Assembly: GCA_024276675.1 (NCBI GenBank)
Contig: JAJRWT010000063.1
Coordinates: 62,001-126,000, forward strand
From: Myxococcota bacterium
Lineage (GTDB): Bacteria; Myxococcota_A; UBA796; JAFGLY01
Length of the DNA stretch: 64,000 nt
Direction: 5' to 3'
How positions within the stretch are numbered: position 1 is the stretch's first letter; every line of letters starts with the position of its first letter. A program made the position numbers and the translations under genes. The notes below the pieces were generated by a model. That model was not told the origin of the DNA. It saw only the letters and a program-made list of their open reading frames with translations, and searched no databases. Positions 7,736 through 15,655 of this stretch are shown here, one piece after another.

Positions 7736-9214
7736 TCACCGCTCCAGCAACATCTGGACGGCCGTGCTGACGGAACGGCCGAGCTGCTCCAGGCTCCTGG
7801 TGCGCCGAATTGCGCGAAAGACGTAGCGCGGACGAAAATAGAAACGCAGGTAGGCCTGCCGGGTCCAGGACTGGACCTGGGACTCGGACAGGTGACAGCC
7901 CGGACGCGGGATGTGCAGCTCCGGGCCCCCCATGATGCGCTCGCGCCACCAGTCCCGCCCGGTCTCTGCCAGCAACATCTCGTACAGTTCGGTACCGGGC
8001 ATGGGAGTTACCTTGCTGAACTGGGCGTAGTCCAGGTCCAGCTTCACGGACAACCGGATAGTCTGCCGGATGGTGGCGGCGGTGTCCCCGGGGTTGCCGA
8101 TCATGAAGTACCCGAAGGCATCGATTCCGTGCTGTCTGGTCTGGCGGATCACTCGCTCAATCTGCCCCAGGTCCGTGGCCTTGCGCAGGACCTTGAGGAT
8201 CTGGGGATTGCCAGATTCGATCCCATAGTAGATGCGAACACAGCCAGCCCGTCGCATGGCCGACAGCACCTCCGGGTTCACGCAATCCACCCGGGACCTG
8301 GCAGCCCAGACCACGTTCAGACCTCGCCTGGTCATCTCGTCGCAGATGCCCATCACCCGATCCTTCTGAATGGTGAACGAGCTGTCGAAAAAATCCAACT
8401 CCCTGACACCGAACTCCCTACACACCAGCTCGATCTCATCCACCACGTTGCCGGGACTGCGGGGCCGATAGGTCTTGGAGCCCTGTTCGCAAAAAATACA
8501 ACGATAGGGGCAGCCCCTGGAGGTGATGAGCGGGGTGAAGTTCCGGTACTGGGTGATGAACGAGTAGTAGATGCTGTTGTCGATGAGATGACGGGCAGGG
8601 AACGGAGCCGACTCCACGTCCGTCGGCGGAGCCGGGGGGGTCACCACGACGTGGACATCAGGGTTGAAATGGTCATCACGTAGCACCGGTTCCGCCTTGA
8701 ATGCTATGCCCGGCACCCGGGAAAGATCGCCACCGCCCAGTATCTCCCGCAGCAACACGGGCAGGGTGGACTCCGCTTCTCCGGTGACTGCATAATCGAT
8801 GCAGGAATAGAACAGTGTTTCACGTGGGTACAGAGAAAGATGCACACCTCCCACCAGGGTGGGGGCCGGCACCGCCCTTCTTATGGCGGCGATCCACTCC
8901 AAGGTCTGAAAGAACAGGTACGTGGTCAGCGTGTAGCCGATGAAGTCGGGTTTGAAATGCTTGAGTCGCCGGATGGTTTCTTCCAGGCTCATGCCCTCGG
9001 CGTGGGCGTCCAGGAACAGCACCTCGCAGCCGGCACGCTCCAGTATTCCCGCCACGTAGAGGAGCGACAGACTGGGGAAAACGCCGTAGTTCTCCTTGAC
9101 CACCCTGATCCCCGGCTCGTTGAGAACCGGGCCATAGGGTGGATACACCAGGGCGATCCGGATTCCGTCCAGAGAAGAGTCCTGCTTGGTTGAACCTGGT
9201 TGGATGATGGACAC
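7736..9214 (-). CDS. B12-binding domain radical SAM protein
   Basis: The 492-residue product has an N-terminal cobalamin-binding-like Rossmann domain (LVYPPYGP start, LDAHAEGMSLEETI, GGVHLSLYP) and a radical SAM barrel whose [4Fe-4S] cluster is held by CPYRCIFC, the CxxxCxxC motif near residue 240. GIESGNPQIL and GYFMIGNPGDTA are typical of the BchE/HpnJ-like branch. It would use SAM and perhaps cobalamin for a radical methylation or rearrangement. The start is GTG with CAGGAG seven bases upstream. It is the first gene of the strand run leading to the carbamoyltransferase, consistent with lipid, glycan or metabolite tailoring. Substrate unknown. Confidence 0.85.
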   Translation of the reverse strand: MSIIQPGSTKQDSSLDGIRIALVYPPYGPVLNEPGIRVVKENYGVFPSLSLLYVAGILERAGCEVLFLDAHAEGMSLEETIRRLKHFKPDFIGYTLTTYLFFQTLEWIAAIRRAVPAPTLVGGVHLSLYPRETLFYSCIDYAVTGEAESTLPVLLREILGGGDLSRVPGIAFKAEPVLRDDHFNPDVHVVVTPPAPPTDVESAPFPARHLIDNSIYYSFITQYRNFTPLITSRGCPYRCIFCEQGSKTYRPRSPGNVVDEIELVCREFGVRELDFFDSSFTIQKDRVMGICDEMTRRGLNVVWAARSRVDCVNPEVLSAMRRAGCVRIYYGIESGNPQILKVLRKATDLGQIERVIRQTRQHGIDAFGYFMIGNPGDTAATIRQTIRLSVKLDLDYAQFSKVTPMPGTELYEMLLAETGRDWWRERIMGGPELHIPRPGCHLSESQVQSWTRQAYLRFYFRPRYVFRAIRRTRSLEQLGRSVSTAVQMLLER

Positions 9215-9601
9215 TTGCCGCTCCTGGGCTCCCGTACGGAGACGAACTGCGTGGCAATCTCGCGAAGAAGGTGCGTGGCAATCTCGCGAAGAAGGTGCGT
9301 GGCAATCTCGCGAAGAAGGATCGTTAACCCGCCCTTTTTCCTACGCCACGGTGGAGCACGGTCCCACAAAGTGGGTACACTGGAGATCTGTAGATTCGGT
9401 GTATCCTTTGACCATCTTCCCATCCGGAAGAACCTCGATCAGCCTTCTCCGGCCGGGAACGAGCAAGGTCCCGATGCCTGGCCATGTTATCGGGTCACTC
9501 GAAGTTTCCGTCCCCGTGCTGCTCCCCTCCCTGCAAACAGGGCGGCCGGTCCTTTTCCCCATGGACCGGTCGGCAACCGGATTCCCCCTGTGCAAGCCTG
9601 G
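9215..9601. other. 387-bp intergenic region between divergent genes
   Basis: This stretch separates the radical SAM gene (-) from the GT39-like gene (+). An open frame runs through it on the plus strand, but its product is Arg-rich, repeat-encoded and without domain features, so I treat it as non-coding. It contains a 24-bp triple tandem repeat at 9249-9319 and probably the promoters of both flanking genes, which I could not place. Confidence 0.5.
9249..9319. repeat. 24-bp tandem repeat, three near-perfect copies
   Basis: The unit gcgtggcaatctcgcgaaga plus aggt starts at 9249, 9273 and 9297. Copies are identical apart from the last base or two of the third. Each holds the palindromic core TCGCGA. 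The array lies about 35 bp upstream of the radical SAM start codon. There are no unique spacers, so it is not a CRISPR array. Confidence 0.85.
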
Positions 9602-11269
9602 ATGAAGCGTAGACAGCCTTCCCTCGTGTCACACCTGCTGGGCCTGCTCCTGCTGTTGGCTGCATCGTGGGAGATCCTTGCCTGGCTTTCCTCAAATCCC
9701 CTGCCCGACGGCTACCAGAACGAATACCTGCATGTGGGCAACGCCTTCGACCTGTGGACCGCGCTTCGGCAGCACGACATCTGGCACCTGAAACACTACG
9801 TGACCAACAGCTACTGGCCGCCTCTATTCTACGCGGCAACCTGGCCCTTGCAGGCCGTGGCCGGTATGCGGCACAGCTCACTGGTCCTGGGCAACCTTCT
9901 CTGGCTGGCGCTGGCTCTGGGGAGCATATATCACCTGGCGGGACGCTCCTTCGCGGGAAACCTGGCCATGCTGCTCTTCGTGCTCTGCCCCGGCGTGTTC
10001 GGCAGCATGGTGCGTTTCGAGCCCAACATTGCCCAGATGGCCACCCTGGCGCTCTCTCTCCTGGCGCTGGAGCGGAGCCGAGGCTTCACCAACCCGCGCT
10101 ACTCGGCTCTCGTGGGCGCGTTTGCAGGCCTGGGCCTCATGACCGACCGGTTGGGCACGTTGCCCTTCCTGCTGGTGCCCCTTTCAATCGTGGTGCCGAC
10201 CTCGCTCCGGGCCTGGCGGCGGGACCAGCGCCCCGGGCTGCCGGGGCAGGATCCCACGCCAATAGGAGCCGTGACTTGCAGGGAACCTGGATCAACCTGC
10301 CCGCCATGGAGGGGCCTGTTGCTGGCAGCCCTGTGCATCGGCGTCATTGCGCTGCCCTGGTACTCCGTGTGGCTGTCCCGACAGCTCTCCGAAGTTACTC
10401 GGCAACTGGCCACCGGAGAAATCGACAGCACCGGCACACTGACCTGGAAAGGCAGTCTCTTCTCGCCGAAATCCTGGCTCTACTACCCGCTCACGCTGCT
10501 GGACAGCCAGGCCGGCCCGATACTGGGCTCCGCCATGCTGCTTTCCTTGTTGATGCTTCGCCGCCGCTCGTTGCTGGCCACAGTACTTGGCGGGTGGTTC
10601 CTGTTCGGGCTGATTCAGAAAAAACAGGTATTCTACACCCTTCCCCTGCTTGTGCCGCTCTCCGTCTCGACCGCCCTAGCGGTGCAACGCATGGCTGCGC
10701 TCCGACACCAACTGTCCCTGCTTCTACTGGCGGCCGGCCTGTATGGCTACTCCGGAAGAATGTGGGGCCGGGACGGGCCAGTCCTGGACTGGGCCAGCCA
10801 GCCAAACCCTCTTCCCGCGTCCTGGGTATCGCCACGGCACGTGCTGGCCAGACCACCCTCGGGCCTGTGGATTCCACTTGAAGATTGGGTGCAGACCATG
10901 AAACTCCCGCAACAGGGGGAATCGGGGCACATGGTTATCTTCAGCGAGGATCCTGTGCTCTTCGAAGGGTTCCTGGTCCTGCTCTTTCGCGAGGCCCTCC
11001 CTTCCACGCAAGTCCATGCCCTGGGGCAGGATCCCGTAGGAACCTACGAATGGTTCAGAGCCAGCAGCCATTTTCTGGTGATCGCCGAGGCCGGTGCCCA
11101 ACCCTGGCCCGCCCCTTCCCGCATCGACGGCTCTCTCATCCAGTACCATTACCGGCTGGACTCCCTGCCCCCGGTATCGCAGGTGATACGAATGGACAGA
11201 CAAGCCTGGCGAATAGTCGGCTCGTGGCCCCTGGAAACCGGCTCGATGGCATACCTGTGGTCCCGCTGA
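9602..11269 (+). CDS. GT-C/GT39-like integral membrane glycosyltransferase
   Basis: The 555-residue product has a first helix at about 10-30, then a large loop with PDGYQNEYLH, where acidic residues match the catalytic Asp/Glu loop of the PMT/ArnT glycosyltransferases, then WPPLFYAATW. About ten further hydrophobic helices follow (for example SFAGNLAMLLFVLCPGV, LLLAALCIGVIALPWY). The C-terminal 150 residues look periplasmic. Such enzymes transfer sugars from polyprenyl phosphates at the outer face of the inner membrane. The ATG at 9602 starts directly before a basic stretch (KRRQ) and the first helix; the longer upstream frame looks spurious. Donor and acceptor are unknown, but glycan genes lie on both sides. 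Confidence 0.8.
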   Translation: MKRRQPSLVSHLLGLLLLLAASWEILAWLSSNPLPDGYQNEYLHVGNAFDLWTALRQHDIWHLKHYVTNSYWPPLFYAATWPLQAVAGMRHSSLVLGNLLWLALALGSIYHLAGRSFAGNLAMLLFVLCPGVFGSMVRFEPNIAQMATLALSLLALERSRGFTNPRYSALVGAFAGLGLMTDRLGTLPFLLVPLSIVVPTSLRAWRRDQRPGLPGQDPTPIGAVTCREPGSTCPPWRGLLLAALCIGVIALPWYSVWLSRQLSEVTRQLATGEIDSTGTLTWKGSLFSPKSWLYYPLTLLDSQAGPILGSAMLLSLLMLRRRSLLATVLGGWFLFGLIQKKQVFYTLPLLVPLSVSTALAVQRMAALRHQLSLLLLAAGLYGYSGRMWGRDGPVLDWASQPNPLPASWVSPRHVLARPPSGLWIPLEDWVQTMKLPQQGESGHMVIFSEDPVLFEGFLVLLFREALPSTQVHALGQDPVGTYEWFRASSHFLVIAEAGAQPWPAPSRIDGSLIQYHYRLDSLPPVSQVIRMDRQAWRIVGSWPLETGSMAYLWSR

Positions 11270-11365
11270 AGGCCAGTCTTCAGGGTCGCAAACGGCGTCG
11301 AAAACGAGTGACGCCCCAAGCGCGACCGAATCCAGGCCCAAAAGGTCCCGTGGCCGGGCATGGAG

Positions 11366-13417
11366 TCATTCGTCCGAGCCTGTCTGCCCATCTGCCGAAG
11401 AAGCCTCGTCCGCCTGTCGCATGGCTTCAAGAAGCAGCCATTCCGCCGAACCCTGCAGGTTCTGTTCCTTGCTGGTGTTCCCGAACCGGACAGTGAAAGA
11501 ACCATCTCTGCATGAAACCATCATGGCCAGGGCCTGTTGTCCCTCCACCTCGCCGGCGGCGGCAGAAAGCAGACGCCCTTCCTGTATGTAGATCTCACCG
11601 CTCCGCCCCTGGCTGGCGACACCGATGGATGCCGTCCTCGCCCCCAGAGTCAGCATCTGGATGAGGTCGGGAAGCGGAAGGTCTTCCAGTCTACCCCTCA
11701 GTACCCTGCTGCCCTGCCTGGAGACCCTGTCTGTGGCACGACGGATCTTTGCCAAGAGCAGCCCTGCATTCAACGGGCGCTGTACGACGTCTTCGGCTCC
11801 CGCGTCCAGGGCATGGGCGGCTTCCGGTCCCGATCGCTGCCCCATGAGAAGAAAGACCGGGATCTCCGCGGACCCGGTATGCTGGTGGATGGCCCTCACC
11901 AGGTCCGATCCTGAAAGCCTGCCAATGCGGAAGTCCGCCACCACTCCGACTATCTGGGCGGCCTTGATGAGCCGCATGACATCGGTAGCATCCGAGGCCA
12001 TCAGCACACGGAATCCCGCAGCCTTCAGCTCCACCTCCAGGAGGTTGAGATCATCGGGTTGCTGCACAGCCAGCAGTATCTGGGGCTCATCTCGACCAGG
12101 TGTAATCATCTCGGGGCAGAGTACCTCCCACTTGAGTATATCCGCAGCGGCATGAACGACGCGAGGATCGTGGTGACCCAGGTCCGTGCCCAGCAGGAAT
12201 CCAGGGTGGGTGTCGCCCGGTCTGCCGCGCCGCACGATTGCCCTTACCGTGTAGACGACCTCGGCACCCAGGTTGGCTCCAATGCGCCCACCTCCGCCCA
12301 GTCGCTTTTCCAGGGCGTCCAGCATCTTGTTCATCTCGAATGGTGGAGGCCAGGCAGCCAGCATGGAACGGGCGAGAGCAAGCCTGCCAGTCCCCACGCT
12401 GTCGCCGTCCATGGAATCACGCTTGATTGCTCTACCAAGGGCGAGACCGTCCAGACCCACCAGTATTGTGGCCAACACGACCTTTTCCGCCTTGTCAGGG
12501 GACAAACCCAGCCGCAGGGTCAACGCTCTGCTCAGCTCGACGGCCCTTCTCAGGCGGATGCGAGCATCCAGATCCCTTGATTCGGAGGCGGTAAAAGCAA
12601 AGGTAAGAAGATTGAGCAAGAAGCGGGCCAGCTCCCAGGACTGCGGCCCCACGCGGTCATCCAGGCCCAGAGATCTGCACACCAGCAGTTCCAGTTCGGG
12701 CTGGATACGCCTCCAGACGTCCTGGTATGACTCCGCGATGGCCGCCACTGCTTGCCTGTAGACTACTCTCGTGACGATATCCTGTTCCAGGAGATGGGTG
12801 ACCTGCTCCGGATCCTGCACCACCCGGGTACGGGCGCCTTCCAACTCCTCGATCCTTCGCATCAACTCCAGACGCTCGGAATCAGGCTCCAAGAGCACGG
12901 TCCAGTCGGCTTGGGGGCGTTCCCCGGGGGGACTCCTGCTGGGGCGATGGTCCAGCCAGGCAGCCCGCTGCGGACCCAGCAACTTCTCCAGGAAATTGTG
13001 TACGGCACTCCTGGTCCCCAGAAACAGCCGGATGTTGGTGCTGCCGAGGCTCTCCTGCAGCGCCCAGTAACCGGGCAGGTCAGTGGGGTCGGCCACCAGC
13101 ACCGAGAGGACATCCTGCTGGGAATTCAGGAAAAGGGGCGCCACCATGTGTCGGAGCATGAGGTTCTCAGGGATACGGGCCAACAGCTCCTCGGGAACCT
13201 CCAGGGCCTGGAGCCTGTCTTCGGGGACCAGGTTCAGGCTGTACTGCTGGGCCAGGGCCAGGGCCAGGTTTTTTTCCGAAAGGAGGCCCATTTCCAGGGC
13301 CAGTTGCCCAAAACGCGCACGCTCACCCAGACTCATGCGGTGCAGCACGCGATCCACATCTTCTTCGTCCATGAATCCCATGGACACGCAAATGCTGCCC
13401 AGCGGTGAATAGCTCAT
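11366..13417 (-). CDS. MshEN-like / helical / receiver-like / DUF4388 signalling protein
   Basis: The 683-residue product combines four parts. Residues 1-150 resemble the T2SSE-N/MshEN domain (GQLALEMGLLSEKNLALALAQQ), a fold that in some proteins binds c-di-GMP. A helical middle region (about 200-390) has no HD pair that I can confirm. A receiver-like domain (about 440-560, ILLAVQQPDDLNLLEVEL to VVQRPLN) follows, then a DUF4388/PATAN domain (about 565-660, LRGRLEDLPLPDLIQMLTLG). DUF4388 proteins are common in Myxococcota motility and regulation. The ATG at 13417 begins where domain similarity begins; the 106-residue 5' extension is rejected. It converges with the GT39-like gene. A second-messenger-responsive adaptor is the best inference. 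Confidence 0.75.
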   Translation of the reverse strand: MSYSPLGSICVSMGFMDEEDVDRVLHRMSLGERARFGQLALEMGLLSEKNLALALAQQYSLNLVPEDRLQALEVPEELLARIPENLMLRHMVAPLFLNSQQDVLSVLVADPTDLPGYWALQESLGSTNIRLFLGTRSAVHNFLEKLLGPQRAAWLDHRPSRSPPGERPQADWTVLLEPDSERLELMRRIEELEGARTRVVQDPEQVTHLLEQDIVTRVVYRQAVAAIAESYQDVWRRIQPELELLVCRSLGLDDRVGPQSWELARFLLNLLTFAFTASESRDLDARIRLRRAVELSRALTLRLGLSPDKAEKVVLATILVGLDGLALGRAIKRDSMDGDSVGTGRLALARSMLAAWPPPFEMNKMLDALEKRLGGGGRIGANLGAEVVYTVRAIVRRGRPGDTHPGFLLGTDLGHHDPRVVHAAADILKWEVLCPEMITPGRDEPQILLAVQQPDDLNLLEVELKAAGFRVLMASDATDVMRLIKAAQIVGVVADFRIGRLSGSDLVRAIHQHTGSAEIPVFLLMGQRSGPEAAHALDAGAEDVVQRPLNAGLLLAKIRRATDRVSRQGSRVLRGRLEDLPLPDLIQMLTLGARTASIGVASQGRSGEIYIQEGRLLSAAAGEVEGQQALAMMVSCRDGSFTVRFGNTSKEQNLQGSAEWLLLEAMRQADEASSADGQTGSDE

Positions 13418-13877
13418 TCCAATGCCTCTATCACTGCTTCTGTCACCGTGAGACCACGGGAGGGTGGCTGGCAGGTGCCAGGCAGCCCGATCCGGGATCC
13501 CGCGCCGTTGCGGAGCGCAAACCGGGATGGAAAGCATAGCGCGGTACGGACGGAAAAGGAAATCGCCCCCGGCTGGGATGGTAGGAAGATTCCCGGCGCA
13601 GGGCGCACCTTGCCCCCCGCGTGCGGGAAAGTGAGCGTGCCGTATTGCCAGGAGGCCATCAACATCGACCTTGCCCCCCGCGTGCGGGAAAGTGGCATGG
13701 TCGTGGTACCGGCGACTGGGGCGGGCTGGCTCCATGCCGGTGCCAGCACGGACGGCGAGAACTGTTCCGACGACGTAGCGGCTGGGGAGGCCGTGTTCCT
13801 GAAATGACCGCGCCCTCGGCCAGGGCAGGAAAATGTTGCGGGCCAGGGGGCGATCTTCGGATTCCGTATGTACGGTA
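13418..13877. other. 460-bp region without a gene
   Basis: No convincing coding frame was found between the DUF4388 gene and tRNA-Met. The notable content is a pair of 27-bp direct repeats (13607-13633 and 13668-13694). The part next to 13417 should hold the promoter of the DUF4388 gene, but no clear -35/-10 pair was seen. Confidence 0.5.
13607..13694. repeat. 27-bp direct repeat pair with internal hairpin
   Basis: The same 27 bases, beginning accttgccccccgcgtgcgg, occur at 13607-13633 and again at 13668-13694, start to start 61 bp. Each copy contains CCCGC-GT-GCGGG, able to form a short hairpin. The sequence between the copies is unrelated. They could be operator sites or a REP-type repeat. 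Confidence 0.8.
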
Positions 13878-13954
13878 TGGTGGCTTCGGGCGGAATCGAA
13901 CCGCCGACACCACGGGTATGAACCGTGTGCTCTAACCGCCTGAGCTACGAAGCC
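13878..13954 (-). tRNA. tRNA-Met (CAT)
   Basis: The minus strand folds as a complete cloverleaf. The acceptor stem is GGCTTCG / CGAAGCC, the D-arm AGCTCAGGCGGTTAGAGC, and the anticodon loop TTCATAC gives CAT. The T-arm is GGCGG-TTCGATT-CCGCC, with discriminator A and an encoded CCA at 13878-13880. The G1-C72 pair and the absence of three G-C pairs in the anticodon stem argue against an initiator tRNA. Elongator Met is most likely; tRNA-Ile2 with a modified CAT anticodon cannot be excluded. Confidence 0.93.
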
Positions 13955-13965
13955 GTGCGGCCGCT

Positions 13966-13993
13966 ACATTAACTTGCTCGGAGGCTCTGTCAA
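13966..13993 (-). promoter_or_regulatory. Sigma70-type promoter of tRNA-Met
   Basis: On the minus strand a perfect -35 TTGACA (13988-13993) and a -10 TAATGT (13966-13971) are separated by 16 bp. The expected start of transcription falls about 5 bp before the tRNA 5' end. Confidence 0.7.
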
Positions 13994-14123
13994 CGCACTG
14001 GTGGCAAGTGCCTCCACGTGGCCCAGCGCTAGGTCCAGAAGTTCAGAAGGTACATGAAGAGAACATCGAGAACGACTGCCGCCCGGTTTGACGGTTGGGC
14101 GCGTGCCAATCGAGCGCCCCTGC

Positions 14124-14438
14124 TCACCCCGGCACCCCCAACCGCAGACACATGATGAACACACCCCCTGAAAAGGCTATTCCCGCCAAGCCCAGCAGGA
14201 ATACCCATCTCAGGCGAAGCAGGGCCAGGCGCGCTGTATCCACGCGCACATGCCAATCACCACGCTCATTCCACGTGGAATCCAGGTTACTTTCCCGCAG
14301 GACCAGGCCCACCACCACGTCGGGCCGGGCAAAAACGATGAACACCATCAGCGCGTACAACAGCACACAGCACGCCGTGGCTCCCAGAAGAACATCCCTG
14401 ACACCCTGGAGGTAGATTGTCATTTCGCCCGGGTCCAT
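14124..14438 (-). CDS. Small two-helix membrane protein
   Basis: The 104-residue product has two hydrophobic helices, GATACCVLLYALMVFIVF near the N-terminus and RWVFLLGLAGIAFSGGVFIM near the C-terminus, joined by a polar loop with DVVVGLVLRESNLDSTWNERG. I recognise no family. It starts within 9 bp of the stop codon of the upstream anchored TPR-like gene (ATG at 14438; a second ATG at 14423 is possible), so the two are probably cotranscribed. It lies between an envelope gene run and tRNA-Met, and an envelope accessory role is likely but unproven. Confidence 0.6.
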   Translation of the reverse strand: MDPGEMTIYLQGVRDVLLGATACCVLLYALMVFIVFARPDVVVGLVLRESNLDSTWNERGDWHVRVDTARLALLRLRWVFLLGLAGIAFSGGVFIMCLRLGVPG

Positions 14439-14446
14439 TGGACACA

Positions 14447-15631
14447 CTATCTTTCCAACTCTCTGTCCACCAGCACCCGGTTGCGCTTCAACGCCCCCGC
14501 ATAGGTGCTGTCGGGAAACCTCTTCAACAGATAGTCCAAGAGGTCACGCACATCCTGGAGCAACTCCCGGCGGGCATCGGGATCTTCGGTGTTACGCGCC
14601 TTCATGAACATCTGACCCGCCAATTCCCGCTGCTGGTAGACGTAGCCATCCATGGCCTCGCGCCATAGCCCTATCACCTGGGCACTACTACGCTGGGCTC
14701 CCAGTGCCTCCAACATCACCAGGGCCTCTGGAAACTTGTCCTGCGCCAGGGCCTGGCGGGCCGACTCCAGGACCTGGGAAACCGTGAGCTTCTTGTGACC
14801 CTTCCCGTCGCCGTCCCCCCGGGAAGCAGAGGGTGCGGCATCCCGCGAGGAAGAGTCCCCTTGGGGCGACTCCCCCCGGGAAACCGTGCCGACGTTGTTC
14901 CGGGGTCGGGAGGCACCCGCAGAGAGAGCAGTCTGGGCAGGGCTCGCGTCGGGAGGGACGTTTCCAGGCGCAACCGCGGGCGGCGTGGGAGGCGTGGTGG
15001 TGGCGGCCGGCTGTTCCACGGACGGAGCGGAACCCTCTCCTGCCACGGCCGAATCCTGTGGGGGACCAGCGGCTGACCGGGCACTGGCAGGGCTCGACAG
15101 CCAGACCGGATTGTCCGCATCGATCTTCATGGCATCCAACATCGCCAGTCCCTGCCGGGTTTCGTCAGAGATCTCTTCTTCTACTTCCACAACCGGCTGA
15201 TGGCCGTCGACGGAAAGTTCCACCGCGGAAGAGGCCAGGTGGGGCACGGAGAGGCTGTCGCTCCCCGGGAGACGCTCCTGCACATCCAAGAAAACCAGCA
15301 GAAAGGAGAGCAGGTCGTCCCTGGCATCGGGAGACCATGTACGAGCGTTGCGAACCAGGTCCCTGGCGGTTTCCAGCAGGAACTCCCGATCCCAGTCCTG
15401 GTTGTCTTCCAACAACAGCAGCAGCCGGGCATCCACGGCGCTGAGATCCGCTCCTGCCAGGATGGTTTCCCGCGTATCGGACTGGGCCGCCGGAGACGTT
15501 CCGTAGTGAACGACACAGGCGGTCCCCATGATGAATACGGAAATGGCAAACATGATTCCAGGGAGGGCTGAAAAAAGCAAACGAGGCAGGCCATGCGTGC
15601 AGGACGATAACACGTTCCCCCACCCACACAT
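14447..15631 (-). CDS. Membrane-anchored protein with Ser/Pro-rich linker and C-terminal TPR-like domain
   Basis: The 394-residue product has one N-terminal helix (about 18-42, LLFSALPGIMFAISVFIMG), then a helical region (about 55-120). A long disordered Ala/Pro/Ser/Thr linker spans about 170-285. The C-terminal helical domain (about 290-394, VSQVLESARQALAQDKFPEALVMLEALG and LLDYLLKRFPDSTYAGAL) looks like TPR or YbgF-type repeats. The layout suggests an inner-membrane protein reaching across the periplasm. It begins 24 bp after the stop of the class A PBP gene on the same strand, so a role in peptidoglycan assembly alongside that PBP is a reasonable inference. No named family recognised. Confidence 0.65.
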   Translation of the reverse strand: MCGWGNVLSSCTHGLPRLLFSALPGIMFAISVFIMGTACVVHYGTSPAAQSDTRETILAGADLSAVDARLLLLLEDNQDWDREFLLETARDLVRNARTWSPDARDDLLSFLLVFLDVQERLPGSDSLSVPHLASSAVELSVDGHQPVVEVEEEISDETRQGLAMLDAMKIDADNPVWLSSPASARSAAGPPQDSAVAGEGSAPSVEQPAATTTPPTPPAVAPGNVPPDASPAQTALSAGASRPRNNVGTVSRGESPQGDSSSRDAAPSASRGDGDGKGHKKLTVSQVLESARQALAQDKFPEALVMLEALGAQRSSAQVIGLWREAMDGYVYQQRELAGQMFMKARNTEDPDARRELLQDVRDLLDYLLKRFPDSTYAGALKRNRVLVDRELER

Positions 15632-15655
15632 CGTTCGCCGCCAGCAGAGACGGGA

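Noticed and set aside
9249..9319. Possible CRISPR array
   Set aside because: The repeats are head-to-tail without spacers and no cas gene is near.
9200..9601. N-terminal extension of the GT39-like gene, including a peptide repeat CVAISRR
   Set aside because: It is the translation of the 24-bp tandem repeat upstream of a divergent gene; a normal first helix starts at the ATG at 9602.
11292..11322. Terminator candidate GGCGTC / GACGCC between the convergent GT39-like and DUF4388 genes
   Set aside because: Only a 6-bp stem with a long loop and no T-run.
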